Assembly: GCF_011074885.1 (NCBI RefSeq)
Contig: NC_054688.1
Span: forward strand, 186,001-250,000
Direction: 5' to 3'
DNA: 64,000 nt
Source of the DNA: Brettanomyces bruxellensis
Taxonomy: Eukaryota; Ascomycota; Pichiomycetes; Pichiales; Pichiaceae
The notes beneath the pieces were generated by a model. It had not been told where the DNA came from and ran no database searches. It worked only from the letters and a program-made list of their open reading frames with translations. Below, piece after piece: positions 47,033 to 57,217 of this stretch. Each line of letters begins with the position of its first letter. Within the stretch, counting starts at the first letter, position 1. Both the position numbers and the translations under genes were made by a program.

Positions 47033-48625
47033 CTAGAAAAATTCATTGTCCGTATCATCGGACGCTATTCTCGCCAGCTGCTTTCTGACGTTGATATTTT
47101 CGCAGTTCGTAGCTAGTTCCAATGCATGCTTGTAGTTTTCACAATCTTGTTTGTAGCATTTGTAGAAATCTAACAGCCCTCTAATATAATGGTAGCTGTT
47201 TTTCTTTTCTGCTTCATACTGCTTAAATAATGCAGCAACCTCGGTCTTGTCTATGTCGGCGTAGGAAAGTATCTCTCTAAATAGAAAGTCGAATTGCGTT
47301 TCAAACGATGTTCCTTTAGCATCTTCGAGTTTCATTTTAACGATTTTCAATGTACTTTGTGAATCTCTCGTGTGTTCCAATTGGATGAATTTCAACGTTA
47401 AACCCAGCGAGTTATGATTTGCCGTGAGACCTTGAACGACGAGATCCCTTGCGTTTTTTTTATTACCGCTCAATATTTCGATATCGATTAATCTCATCCT
47501 CAATCGAAGATCAAGGTCATCTGTACTGCTTAAACCTCTCATAAGTATATGTTTCGCCTCATCTATTTTAGCTACATTCAACTTCAAATTAGCATATTTA
47601 ATCCAGAAGAATGGGTAATCGGCTGCACAAATGAGGCATCGCTCGTATGCCGTTTCTAAAAGCGCTTTATGAAATTTTGTAACACCAGATCGTTTATCCT
47701 TTGATATATCCTTTAATGTGTAAAGTTCGAGATAATCTAAATATCTATTCCACGTGTTTAATTCTTTTACCGTCAGTTCTTTTCCAGGACAATAGTACGG
47801 TTGTTTCAAATCGCGCTCATAATCCCACATTTGATAACTGTGATACTGAGTCACTATAAAGATATCTGTAAAAATCTTTTTAAGTTTCTTCTTTAGATTT
47901 GTCAGTTCCGGTTCTTGCTGCCTTTTTACCTTGTCCCCTGTCGGTAAAAGTTTCTCCCACGTAAGATTAAAGACCGTGTTCAGTTCATTCGTCGAAACAA
48001 AATACTTGATTGTTTCTAAATCCGCATTCTGCAACAATCGCAAATATTCATTAAAATACTTGCTGTATTGATACATAGGAATCTCTATTATTCGTCGTAG
48101 AAGTCTATGATAAAGTTTCCTGTTATTGGTTCTCCGTAAATAATCAAGATACATGTCATAGATCACATGTGCATAATAATGATGGCCGACATTAATTCGT
48201 GCTTGTTCAAATGCATTAAGAATGTTTTCGGAAGAACAAGAAGTTTTCATAACAAACTTCAAGTAGCACTCCCATAGAATTATGGACTTTTTCAGGCATT
48301 GAAGACCCTTCTTGAATATATCCTTCACGATCAAAGAGTCTTCTCCAAGTTGAAATCTTTGAGTAGCGTAGTCGCACCAATATTGCTCGCAAAATGGGAA
48401 TTGCTCGAGTAGATTTTCATATACAGCGTATAAAACTCGTTTGTATATGTCTGGTGATGACTCTGAAATCGTAACGGGATTTTTCCCATCTTTCGTTGGT
48501 AATCTTTCTGTTTGTAATAGAAGTTCCTCCCATAATTTGAGATCTCTTTTATTATTGATCACTTTTTTGGCCGTAAGAAGCCATTTTTGCGGGAATTCAA
48601 TCTGATCCAAAAACTCAAAGCTCAT
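47033..48625 (-). CDS. U1 snRNP HAT-repeat protein (Prp39/Prp42 family)
   Basis: Component of the U1 small nuclear ribonucleoprotein that recognises 5' splice sites. The 530-residue protein consists of HAT (half-a-TPR) helical repeats. Typical words include LWEELLLQTE, NLLEQFPFCEQYWCDYA, SIILWECYLKFV, WDYERDLKQPYYCPGKEL and ELNTWNRYLDYLE. The KLYHRLLRRIIEIPMYQYSKYF block matches the conserved IxEIPxxxxSK segment of this family. Prp39 and Prp42 are paralogous and form a heterodimer in yeast; I cannot decide between them from the sequence alone. Length agrees with Prp42 (about 540 aa) somewhat better than with Prp39 (about 630). Confidence 0.83.
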   Translation of the reverse strand: MSFEFLDQIEFPQKWLLTAKKVINNKRDLKLWEELLLQTERLPTKDGKNPVTISESSPDIYKRVLYAVYENLLEQFPFCEQYWCDYATQRFQLGEDSLIVKDIFKKGLQCLKKSIILWECYLKFVMKTSCSSENILNAFEQARINVGHHYYAHVIYDMYLDYLRRTNNRKLYHRLLRRIIEIPMYQYSKYFNEYLRLLQNADLETIKYFVSTNELNTVFNLTWEKLLPTGDKVKRQQEPELTNLKKKLKKIFTDIFIVTQYHSYQMWDYERDLKQPYYCPGKELTVKELNTWNRYLDYLELYTLKDISKDKRSGVTKFHKALLETAYERCLICAADYPFFWIKYANLKLNVAKIDEAKHILMRGLSSTDDLDLRLRMRLIDIEILSGNKKNARDLVVQGLTANHNSLGLTLKFIQLEHTRDSQSTLKIVKMKLEDAKGTSFETQFDFLFREILSYADIDKTEVAALFKQYEAEKKNSYHYIRGLLDFYKCYKQDCENYKHALELATNCENINVRKQLARIASDDTDNEFF

Positions 48626-48932
48626 CCCTAAGTATGCCCTTTTGGTAGTAATAGCAACTTAAGTATAGTAGTTCTTAAAAGGATGTTCTTGATGAATGCC
48701 CCTCTTAATTGGGGTGAAAATAGTTCTATTTTTCCTTCTTTTTTCGTCAACAAAAATTTCTTGGTGCAAAGATGATCAAATGTTTTTAGTGAAGACAAAG
48801 CAATCAGAAATCAGAAGTAGTTTTAGTGATACCAATCCATTAATACACTCTCTGTTGGCATGCTCTTACAAATACGTTCAAAGTTTATCTGGGGGATTTT
48901 TATCATTATTTGAATATATTTGCTTTTTAAAA
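48626..48932. promoter_or_regulatory. Divergent PRP39/42 and FMC1 promoter
   Basis: A 307-bp gap if FMC1 starts at 48933. The FMC1 frame is open upstream to an ATG at 48696, so some of this could be coding. The translated stretch is hydrophobic and Ser-rich and I recognise nothing in it. Confidence 0.4.
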
Positions 48933-49355
48933 ATGTATTCAAAACCTGCATTCGATGTATTGATTAAAGAACTTGAGAAATTTGGCGAAGCCAGTTTTAA
49001 AAGACGTTCAGTCGGTCTTGTTGAAAAGGAGAAAGCACTTTTGGCATACAAAAAAATGCAACTAAAGAATGCAGGAAAGAGGGTTACACCGGATCAGGAA
49101 AGAACTCTTTGGAAGGCGGTGAGATCCAAATTTACAGCTCAGGTTCCAAAGCCTAACATAAGTATGCTACAATTTCTAAATAAAAATGAGCTAACGACCA
49201 TGGAAAAGAATCATCTAGAAGATCTCACTCTCTATTTGAAATCACAGCGCGTCTACGAGGAGCTTTTAGAGAGATATAATCCTGGTATTAGTATGAAGCA
49301 GAAAGATAAAGTGGAAAAAACTGCTCATCATGTCGGGCTAGATGTTCCAAAGTGA
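48933..49355 (+). CDS. FMC1: ATP synthase assembly factor Fmc1
   Basis: Mitochondrial matrix protein needed for assembling the F1 part of ATP synthase at high temperature, working with Atp12. The C-terminal region YEELLERYNPGISMKQKDK followed by VEKTAHHVGLDVPK closely follows the family's C-terminal signature. The ATG at 48933 gives 140 residues, close to the yeast protein (about 155), and starts right before the LYR-like helix (MYSKPAFDVLIKEL). An upstream in-frame ATG at 48696 would add 79 residues without family resemblance. It is divergent from the PRP39/42-type gene and in tandem with NHP2. Confidence 0.88.
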   Translation: MYSKPAFDVLIKELEKFGEASFKRRSVGLVEKEKALLAYKKMQLKNAGKRVTPDQERTLWKAVRSKFTAQVPKPNISMLQFLNKNELTTMEKNHLEDLTLYLKSQRVYEELLERYNPGISMKQKDKVEKTAHHVGLDVPK

Positions 49356-49700
49356 AATAGATTTTATGCTTGTTGGTGCTGTTCATTTATGTCACATATC
49401 GTATGATTCATGTATATATATCTATTAATTTATTCAACTATTAAATGTTCCATACATTCATTTTTCTTATCTCTACTGGAACCTATCCCATAATGTTAAG
49501 CACAGCCTTGGCTACCCCTGGGTACGAACTTCTCGATGAAAAAAATAAAATAAAATAAAATAGGGAAGGGTGAAGATGAAAAATTTTAAGTGAGAAAAGT
49601 TAAACAGTGCATCGAGATTAACGCTAGCCTACATCCACTACGAACAAAATTTAGAGTATTGACACCTATCATAGACTAAGGCAAATAACATAACAACAAA
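49356..49700. promoter_or_regulatory. NHP2 upstream region
   Basis: Contains AAAAT pentanucleotide repeats (about 49539-49561) and the RRPE element listed separately. No gene is seen. Confidence 0.5.
49577..49587 (+). promoter_or_regulatory. RRPE element upstream of NHP2
   Basis: TGAAAAATTTT, an exact match to the rRNA-processing element consensus (bound by Stb3 in S. cerevisiae), 114 bp before the NHP2 start. A CTCGATGAA word at about 49532 resembles a partial PAC element. Both motifs mark ribosome-biogenesis genes. Confidence 0.65.
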
Positions 49701-50165
49701 ATGGGTAAAGAGGAAAAAAAGGAAAAGGAATCTAAGGAGGATAACTACGACAAAAGAATGCCAGCAGTTCTTCCGTTTGCAAAGCCTTTAGCATCGAAAA
49801 AAGTGAATAAGAAGATACTTAAGACTGTGAAAAGAGCCTCAAAATGCAAGCATGTTAAAAGGGGAGTGAAGGAAGTTGTGAAAGCCCTCAGAAAGGGTGA
49901 TAAAGGACTGGTTATCATAGCGGGAGATATTTTCCCAATGGATGTCATTTCGCATCTTCCTGTTCTTTGTGAAGACAACGAGGTTCCATACATATTCATC
50001 CCATCAAAGCAGGATTTGGGCAGTGCCGGGGCCACAAAAAGACCAACATCGTGTGTGATGATAGTTCCAGGAGGTGGATTACACAAGAGTAAGAACGCCA
50101 GCAAGAGTAGTGAAAGTTACAAAGAAGGATATGATGAGATTGTCAAGGAGGCTGTTAAGGCCTGA
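49701..50165 (+). CDS. NHP2: H/ACA snoRNP protein Nhp2
   Basis: Nucleolar RNA-binding protein of H/ACA snoRNPs, which guide rRNA pseudouridylation. The 154-residue protein has a charged N-terminus (GKEEKKEKESKEDN) and then an L7Ae-type fold. Motifs include KTVKRASKCKHVKRGVKEVVKALRKG in pieces, LVIIAGDIFPMDVISHLPVLC, and EVPYIFIPSKQDLGSAGATKRP. Length equals the yeast protein (about 156). The upstream RRPE motif agrees with a ribosome-biogenesis role. Confidence 0.97.
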   Translation: MGKEEKKEKESKEDNYDKRMPAVLPFAKPLASKKVNKKILKTVKRASKCKHVKRGVKEVVKALRKGDKGLVIIAGDIFPMDVISHLPVLCEDNEVPYIFIPSKQDLGSAGATKRPTSCVMIVPGGGLHKSKNASKSSESYKEGYDEIVKEAVKA

Positions 50166-50356
50166 AGTAATTAATGTATACAGATATGTTATATATACGT
50201 GGAATAAATGCACGATCATTCGGAAAATACAGGTTCTACTTTTAGTCCTTTTCTACGTTCTTTTTGGTTCTTTTTATCTTTATTGTAGTGGTTACATAGA
50301 GAGTATATGGATTCAATACCGTTTATCATAAGCCGTGTAGCATACAGCAGTCTCGC

Positions 50357-52435
50357 TTACTGTTTTTTCAACTCTGCTCTGACCCATCCTTCCAAGCCAC
50401 CTTCAACAATGATTGCCTGTAAGTTAGGGCCGACCTCAGAAACTTTCTGCTTCAAAATCACATCTCCAGAAGCATTCTTCACTGTGACAACCGATTTTGG
50501 AACATCCCAGTTGAAAATCCATCCAGTTCTTCTCGTAGGCAACTTCTTTTCATTCTTGTACTGTTCTCTAAGCTTGGCCAAGAGCTCTGGAATCTGAAGG
50601 GTAAGAAGAGCATTGTTAATAGCATTACGACCAAATGTATTGCTGAATGATCCAGCCACAACCATAGGCATGTCTCTGGCCAATATCGCAGTAGCAGCTT
50701 GTTCTCTGGAAGAACCAGTACCGAAATTGTAGCCAGCAACCAAAATATCGCCAGCCTTGGTCTTGGATCCAAACTCGGGATCGTAATTCTGCATACACAC
50801 TTTGGCCATGGTTTCTCTTGGAACATCATCCTGATAGGTATACTTTCCCGGGTATATTCCATCCGTGTTGATGTTATCGGAGTCCAAGAAAACGATTTCA
50901 CCGGTAATTTTCTCTGGGAATCCGTCCAAAACCTGTCCGGCGGTAGCTGTAGAATTATCTGCTGATTCTGTCTCTGCTGGTTTGTCATTCACCATGATAG
51001 ATGTACTCACGTGATGTTCCGGTGGGCATGGAAGACCTTGAACCTCAGCGGGAGATCCAATCTTGCCCAAAACAGCAGAGGCTGCAACAACAGCGGGAGA
51101 AGCCAAATATGCAAGTGCATCACGTGATCCCATTCTTCCCTTGAAGTTTCTGTTCGTGGCGGAAATTCCCACTTCACCTGGTTCTAACAATCCAGCACCT
51201 AGACCAATACATGGACCACAACCGGCCGGAAGTGGGATAGCACCTGCATCAAGAAGAGTCTTCCAGGCTCCTGAAGCTTCAGCATCCCTCTGGATGAGTG
51301 AAGAAGCTGCTGCAACATAAAATTCAACACCCGGTGCAACCTTGTGGCCCTTGACGACTGAAGCAGCACTCTTAATGTCGCTCAATCTCGAGTTCGTGCA
51401 CGAAACAAGGTATGCCTTGTTGACCTTGATGTTATCGCCAGACAATTTGGACACTGAGTTGCTTATCTTCACAGAGTTAGGTCCGGAAACGCATGGCTCA
51501 ATGGTAGATAAGTCGATCGTTAGAGTCTTGTCATAGTAGGCATCCTCATCTGGACGAATTGGATTACGCTCAAGCTCATCAATCCTCTTCTCTGTGACTC
51601 TTGGATGATTAGGTCCAAGCCTCTGCAATCTGTCACGATAGAATTTGATAAGCGTCTGGTCCACAGGGAACACCCCGGATAATGCACCCCATTCGGTGGT
51701 CATGTTGGCGATCGTTAGCCTGTAATCGATCGGAAGCTGATCTAATCTATCACCTGAAAACTCTAGGGCATGGTTTAAAACTTCATCCTTGTTGAAAAGA
51801 CCACATAAAGCCACAATTACATCCTTACCACTGGTTCCGGCAGGAAGTGTACCCTTAAGAATAACCTTTGCAACTGGAGGAACTTTCCACCACGTCTGGC
51901 CTGTTGCCCAAACGGCTGCTGCATCTGTTCTCACTATCGGTGTTCCAAGAGCACCAATACCACCATACGTATTTGAGTGTGAGTCTGAAGCAACAGTTAA
52001 AGTGCCTGGAAAAGCATATCCTTCCTCGATCATGACTTGATGTCCAATTCCCCTTCCAGCAGGATAAAAGTCAATGCCTTGACTTTTGGCAAAGTTTTCG
52101 ATGTTTCTGTACTTTGTGAGATTCTTCTCCGACTTATTTTGAATGTCGTGATCCAAAGCATTCACGATCTGTCTGTTATTTTTCACGTGCTTGGCACCAA
52201 GACCTTTAAATTTCAAAGCCACCGGCCAAGAATTGTCATGAGTCATGACATAAGCAGGCTGGATTGTGACATAATCCCCTGAGTGCACCTTCTTTCCCTT
52301 TGGCAGTCCAACAGAAAACTTCTGTACGATTTTCTCTATCACATTCTGTCCTACTAATGCTGATCTCGTGAGCGAGAAATTTCTTCGGGAGACCCGCAAT
52401 GCCTGCAATCTAACACTGAATGTTCTTCCAAACAT
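50357..52435 (-). CDS. LYS4: Mitochondrial homoaconitase
   Basis: Interconverts homocitrate, cis-homoaconitate and homoisocitrate in fungal lysine synthesis. The 692-residue protein starts with a basic presequence ([20 protein letters not shown]). The aconitase fold follows: [18 protein letters not shown], the 4Fe-4S cysteines at about 346 (SCTNSR) and 404/407 ([10 protein letters not shown]), and the swivel-domain motif [15 protein letters not shown] near 585. Length is that of yeast Lys4 (693). It is divergent from the first zinc-cluster gene across 1.3 kb. A CCAAT box lies upstream. Confidence 0.97.
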   Translation of the reverse strand: MFGRTFSVRLQALRVSRRNFSLTRSALVGQNVIEKIVQKFSVGLPKGKKVHSGDYVTIQPAYVMTHDNSWPVALKFKGLGAKHVKNNRQIVNALDHDIQNKSEKNLTKYRNIENFAKSQGIDFYPAGRGIGHQVMIEEGYAFPGTLTVASDSHSNTYGGIGALGTPIVRTDAAAVWATGQTWWKVPPVAKVILKGTLPAGTSGKDVIVALCGLFNKDEVLNHALEFSGDRLDQLPIDYRLTIANMTTEWGALSGVFPVDQTLIKFYRDRLQRLGPNHPRVTEKRIDELERNPIRPDEDAYYDKTLTIDLSTIEPCVSGPNSVKISNSVSKLSGDNIKVNKAYLVSCTNSRLSDIKSAASVVKGHKVAPGVEFYVAAASSLIQRDAEASGAWKTLLDAGAIPLPAGCGPCIGLGAGLLEPGEVGISATNRNFKGRMGSRDALAYLASPAVVAASAVLGKIGSPAEVQGLPCPPEHHVSTSIMVNDKPAETESADNSTATAGQVLDGFPEKITGEIVFLDSDNINTDGIYPGKYTYQDDVPRETMAKVCMQNYDPEFGSKTKAGDILVAGYNFGTGSSREQAATAILARDMPMVVAGSFSNTFGRNAINNALLTLQIPELLAKLREQYKNEKKLPTRRTGWIFNWDVPKSVVTVKNASGDVILKQKVSEVGPNLQAIIVEGGLEGWVRAELKKQ

Positions 52436-53742
52436 TTGTATATAGCCTCTACGATATATTTTTTAGCTAGTTTCTGGCTAATAATATTCTAACAGCTGTA
52501 GAACTAATGGCATGAATGTTCTTCAAGCTGAAATTTTTTTTTACCGTCATTATTAAGTGATGAAAAAATCAAAAAAAAATGTAAGATCGAAAAAACATGA
52601 TGACTAAATTTTTCCTTATGCACCCAGCCGTGAGAAAAAGTCAATAGCCTCATTTCCGGTGTCGGCCAATCAAAAATTGTCCAGCTGTAATATCCTACCC
52701 TGGGCGTTTAGAAAGAAATACCTTAGAATAATGAAATTATAAGAATTCAATGATCTAAATGAGCATCTCATCGCAGAAAAATGTGATTATCATCTCTATA
52801 TATTTTATATGCTGATATAATTTATTTACGACTTGACGTTTTCTTGAGTCCGTTTTTTTTTTTATCCAACCCACCTAATCCTAATTCGGCTTGAAAAGGG
52901 CACAGCCTTAACATGTTTTTCAGACATCTCTAAAGGGTACAAAAGTTATCTTCCATGTCGCTTAGTTGGTAATTTCCTTTACATTTACTCAGCAAAGGTT
53001 ATTCTATAGTTTCAAGTCAATATTAAAAAAAGCGAACACATTGCTTGCAACTTATTTTTTATTACCTACTGTAACAGAAAAATGGTATACTTGGAATCTT
53101 CCTCTATCTAGTCGTGCACCAAGAGGTAAGTAAGTAAGCATAGCCCGTGGAGTATTGAACTATCACTTTGATGCATAAACGAAAAACATAAGATAAAGCT
53201 CAAGAGATGGCCGATCTTAATCAATTCATTCCCCTATCTCTTTAGTTCCTTAAATTCGGCTAAGTTGGAAATTATCGGTCAAAAGAATATATATATATAT
53301 ATATATTTTTTTCGCATTGTTCCTTATCGCCAGGAGTTTCTTTATTTAAACGATATGCTTTATGTTAACCCGCCAAGCGTCAATTTACAGCAAAATAAAC
53401 AATACAAAAGGAGAAATTATTTTTGTAATTTGATATATGCTGCTTTATCTTTGGAGAGATAAAGAATTTTTAACACTAGGTGAATTTAATTCCATTCATC
53501 AGGATCCTTCCAGTTTGGTATGATAATTAATCGTTCATTATGTGAAATTTGGCGGTACGATGATATCGATGTAGAGTGCTCTCATCTTCTTTTACATTTC
53601 AAAATCCATTTTTTTCACTGGACTTCAACATTTCTATCCGATTTTCCATTGAAATATATAATTTTGACTGTTGTTTTGCATATCAGCTTTATCCCTAGGT
53701 TCCTTTTTTCCTTTCTAAATTGTTTATTGATAAATAAAAACT
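52436..53742. promoter_or_regulatory. 1.3-kb divergent region between LYS4 and a zinc-cluster gene
   Basis: Contains CGGCCAATCA (CCAAT core at 52666-52670, HAP-complex type) about 230 bp upstream of LYS4, homopolymer A and T runs, and an AT dinucleotide repeat at 53287-53306. From about 52740 to 53740 the DNA is strongly AT-rich. Small frames here are not convincing as genes. Confidence 0.5.
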
Positions 53743-55860
53743 ATGTGCTCTACTGGTTTAATTATAAAAGAGAGTTCATCGGGATATAAATCCAGGAGTT
53801 TCCCAATGAAACTGCGAAACTTCTCAATCTTAAAACGAGGTACTATTCACAGAAGAAGTAAGGCGGGGTGTTTTTGCTGCAGAAAAAGAAAGATAAAATG
53901 TGATTGTTGTAGACCGATCTGTGACAAATGCCAACGGTCTGGTTATATGTGTGTTTGGCCGGAGGGCAAGCAATCGCTGCCACATACAAGTGAATTCAAA
54001 TTAATAAAGGTTAGAAGTAAGGCACTCCGTTTTGTTGATGTCAATTGTACCAAAATCCGACACTTTTCTTCCAAAAAGAAGGTCAAGGAAGATGATATTG
54101 TGGAAAAGAAGCAAAATTCGATGATAGTTGTTTGTTCACCGGGTAAAAGCAAGGTGGAAAAGAGCCGTGAGATTGCCGAGGATTCATTATTTCGGAGATA
54201 TCTTCAAGAAGTGAGCGAAGAATCAAATTTTATACCGATGTTAACTGGTCAAAGCGCAGACATTATGGGTGTTCAAATGAGTCATGAAAACATGCTCTTG
54301 TATGATGCTTTCCTAAAAGGATTTATGGTCTCAGTTTCTCCTCAACTTGCACATCGAAAACTACAGCCTGGTGCTGTTTTTATCCCTGCTGGTTACAGGA
54401 ATCCAATATTGGTGTCTGTGTTTAATGCGTGTGGTGCAGCCTTTCTATGCTGGAATAATAAGGAAATGTGTCGAATTGCTGAAGTGAAATATGAGCATTG
54501 CCTTGGCATGCTCAGCAAATTTATTGATGAGGAATCCATAGTGGGAAATGAGTATTGGCTCCTTGTGGCACTTCTTTGCTTCTGTCTCAGAGAGAAGTAT
54601 CATGGTGAAGATGTCACAATCAACACATGTCATTTGGTTGCGGCATTAGAAATGATCAGGCTGTGGCAGGCCAATAAACGTAGAAAAAATGAGTTTGTAC
54701 GTTTGCCAGCTAGCAATGCAAGAAATTTGCTTCTTTATAAAAGTTCTATGGATTGTTCTGAGGATGCAGAACCAGGTATGAATGATAGATATGATTGCCT
54801 ATCTCAGAACTCGTGTAAACCTGATAAATGTGTACCATATCAAAGCAAAGACGGCACACCATTCTTAAAGAGAATGGAATCAAAAAGTATGATGATATTT
54901 CATCGCTTGCTTTTGAAAATGCAACCACAGTTCTTTGAGGCAGCAAATAACAGGTGGAAATGCCAGGAAATGACAGAAGAGACAGAACTAGATGAGGAAT
55001 TAGAAAACTCCGCTGCTGAAGATCATGATAGACTGCATACTGGATTATCTACTGTCGAGGAACTTTCTTCTAGTTTCTCTGGGCCAAGGGTAGTAGATGC
55101 CAATGAAAGAACACTGCTAGAAAGTTTTCTCTATAACTATACGATTAATCTTTTCATCTGTGATAAGGATGCAGTGAATTATCTATCATCGCCATTCAAG
55201 GTTTTCGAAGATTTCAGAGAATTCCTTTCACCCCAACTTTACAATTGTCCAGTTCCATGGATGAATAACCCAGTTATGGGTGCTGCTCTTTCCGCATTTG
55301 AAATAGCTGCTAAGGCTAACTGGCTAGGTTTGCAGTTTCCACTAAGTTATGAAAATAAGGTGATTGCATTGTCGCTTCTCAAAACTGCAAAATATTACGC
55401 CAGACCTCTTCTCCCTCCAGATATTAAAGCCAAAGAGCCGCAAAATGTGCAAAGGAGACTTTTGGAGAGCTGCTATATGGGAGATATGGTTGCTAAAGCA
55501 TCATACATATACCTTAAGAAGCTCATATACCCAATGACCAGTAGTCAGGAACCAGAAATACAGCAAATAGTCACAGACTTCAACAAGGATTTATATGAAT
55601 TAACGTTACATAGTCAAATATCCGCCATTGGGTCTTGGCCCATTGCGATAGTTGGTTCTGCTGCTATCAAAAGGGAAGAGCAAGATTACCTGATTTGGAG
55701 AGTTCATCACTTTTGTGATGTGGTTCGCTCAGGTGCCCTCAGCACTGTTTTGAAATACTTGAAAGTAGTTTGGGGAGAGAGTAAGGACGGAATCAGAAAA
55801 AATTCACCAGGAATTGATGCCTTGCTCCGTCGAGAATATAGCCGCTATCTTTTTATTTGA
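53743..55860 (+). CDS. Zn2Cys6 transcription factor
   Basis: Fungal zinc-cluster regulator of 705 residues. The DNA-binding domain is at about residues 39-70, CX2CX6CX6CX2CX6C, with the words GCFCCRKRKIKC and CDKCQRSGYMC; extra cysteines lie within it. The rest is helical, resembling the fungal-specific transcription factor region, with an acidic stretch (EETELDEELENSAAEDHD) near 410. No specific orthologue is recognised; the general pattern resembles Upc2/Lys14-type regulators. Two starts are possible: 53743, or an internal Met at 53806 (MKLRNFSI). It lies 205 bp upstream of, and in tandem with, an aldo-keto reductase gene, so it could regulate that gene. Codon use is AT-rich. Confidence 0.88.
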   Translation: MCSTGLIIKESSSGYKSRSFPMKLRNFSILKRGTIHRRSKAGCFCCRKRKIKCDCCRPICDKCQRSGYMCVWPEGKQSLPHTSEFKLIKVRSKALRFVDVNCTKIRHFSSKKKVKEDDIVEKKQNSMIVVCSPGKSKVEKSREIAEDSLFRRYLQEVSEESNFIPMLTGQSADIMGVQMSHENMLLYDAFLKGFMVSVSPQLAHRKLQPGAVFIPAGYRNPILVSVFNACGAAFLCWNNKEMCRIAEVKYEHCLGMLSKFIDEESIVGNEYWLLVALLCFCLREKYHGEDVTINTCHLVAALEMIRLWQANKRRKNEFVRLPASNARNLLLYKSSMDCSEDAEPGMNDRYDCLSQNSCKPDKCVPYQSKDGTPFLKRMESKSMMIFHRLLLKMQPQFFEAANNRWKCQEMTEETELDEELENSAAEDHDRLHTGLSTVEELSSSFSGPRVVDANERTLLESFLYNYTINLFICDKDAVNYLSSPFKVFEDFREFLSPQLYNCPVPWMNNPVMGAALSAFEIAAKANWLGLQFPLSYENKVIALSLLKTAKYYARPLLPPDIKAKEPQNVQRRLLESCYMGDMVAKASYIYLKKLIYPMTSSQEPEIQQIVTDFNKDLYELTLHSQISAIGSWPIAIVGSAAIKREEQDYLIWRVHHFCDVVRSGALSTVLKYLKVVWGESKDGIRKNSPGIDALLRREYSRYLFI

Positions 55861-56064
55861 TGTGAAAAATTCGCTACTGGTTTCCTTTTAGCGACACTAG
55901 TGATATATTTTACAGGAATTTTGTCGGAATTTTACGATAACACTTTTTTAATAGGAATACTTATTTGCATGGATTTCAGCCGGAACTGATTTTGATTTAA
56001 CAGGAATGCTTTACTAATTTAAATAATTTAATGGGAAATTTATAAACTTAACGTATCATCTGAG
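55861..56064. promoter_or_regulatory. Aldo-keto reductase promoter interval
   Basis: Short AT-rich gap between the zinc-cluster gene and the reductase. It contains ACAGGAATT-like repeats (near 55913, 55999 and, as ATAGGAATA, 55951). No clear zinc-cluster CGG triplet pair is visible. Confidence 0.4.
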
Positions 56065-57100
56065 ATGGAAAGTCGTAAAATACCCACCTTTTCCCTTTCC
56101 AGATCTGGGGATAGAATTCCAGCGATTGGTAAGCGGCTGTTCTATGTCTTTTCGTATACAATGCAATTAATGATATGTTGTAACTAACATCGGTTTTCAA
56201 ATTTCTTCAAAAGGTTTTGGTTCTGGAACGAAACAGAAACGTTTGAAGCATTCAGATTTGCGTTATGGAATGAAACATGCACATCCGGCTCTTGTTCAAA
56301 CTTTCAAAGAGGCTATTGATGCTGGATTTAGACATCTTGATACGGCTGAATGTTATTTAACTAGAATTGACGTGGGGACGGCTGTTGAACAATCCGGCAT
56401 TGACAGATCAGAGTTCTGGATTACTGACAAATGGGATCAAGGATGGCTGATGGATGGTAAGGTATTCAAATCGCGTTCCCCGTCTGGCCCATATGAATCT
56501 ATAAAGAAATGCCTAGAACTAATGCATTTAAGTCATCTTAATCTCTTTTTAATACATGGTCCATATTTTACTAAGGAAACATGCAATGTCACTGTTGAAG
56601 AAGCCTGGAAGCAAATGGAACAAATATATGAGGAGGGATTGGCCGATAATATTGGAGTGTCCAATTTCGATGTTCCCTTGTTGAAAAGAGTGTTCAAGGT
56701 TTGTAAGTACAAACCCCAGGTAGACCAAATAGAATATCATTTATATCTCCAACAAAAGGAAATTGTGGATTTCTGTAAAAAAAATAACATTCTAGTTGAG
56801 GCTTTTTCACCGTTGACTCCTATGTTCAGTGATAGAGTCGGAAAAAATAGACCGCTAAATGATATCATTGCAAGGCTCTGTAAGAAATACAATGTGGAAC
56901 CAAACTTATTGCTATTAAGATGGGTTTATCAGTCTGGTGTGTTGCCATTGACCACATCCTCAAACCCTCAGAGAATGAAGGACACCTTCAAAATATTTGA
57001 CTTTGAACTAGAACCTGAAGATTTCAACGAGCTCCAAAGAATTGGACAAACTTTTCATTACCGGGGATTCTTTGAGAATTACTTCGAGCGAAAAGAATGA
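56065..57100 (+). CDS. Aldo-keto reductase (AKR, YDL124W-like), two exons
   Basis: NAD(P)H-dependent carbonyl reductase with a TIM-barrel fold. Exon 1 is 56065-56128 and exon 2 is 56214-57100, giving 316 residues. Splicing rebuilds the family N-terminus RSGDRIPAIGFGSGTK, whose two halves lie on either side of the intron. The catalytic tetrad is D64 and Y69 (DTAECY), K94 (ITDKWD) and H136 (FLIHGPYF). NIGVSN and LPLTTSSNPQRMKD, the cofactor-binding end, are present. It most resembles the yeast alpha-keto-amide reductase group (YDL124W). The physiological substrate is unknown. Zinc-cluster genes flank it on both sides. Confidence 0.9.
56129..56213 (+). other. Intron of the aldo-keto reductase gene (85 bp)
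   Basis: Donor GTAAGC at 56129, branch site TAACTAAC at about 56180-56187, acceptor AAAAG ending at 56213. It splits a glycine codon (G|GT) in the conserved IPAIGFG motif, and removal keeps the frame. Signals and motif repair are both seen directly. Confidence 0.9.
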
Positions 57101-57217
57101 TTTGCATCGTTAAATATAATACAAAAATTGATTAGTTTTTGTTTATTGTACAACAGTAAGAAAAGTGTCCGACAGTTCTACTTTAATAGAATGTGTTTCT
57201 GATTTCCTATCCTATCC

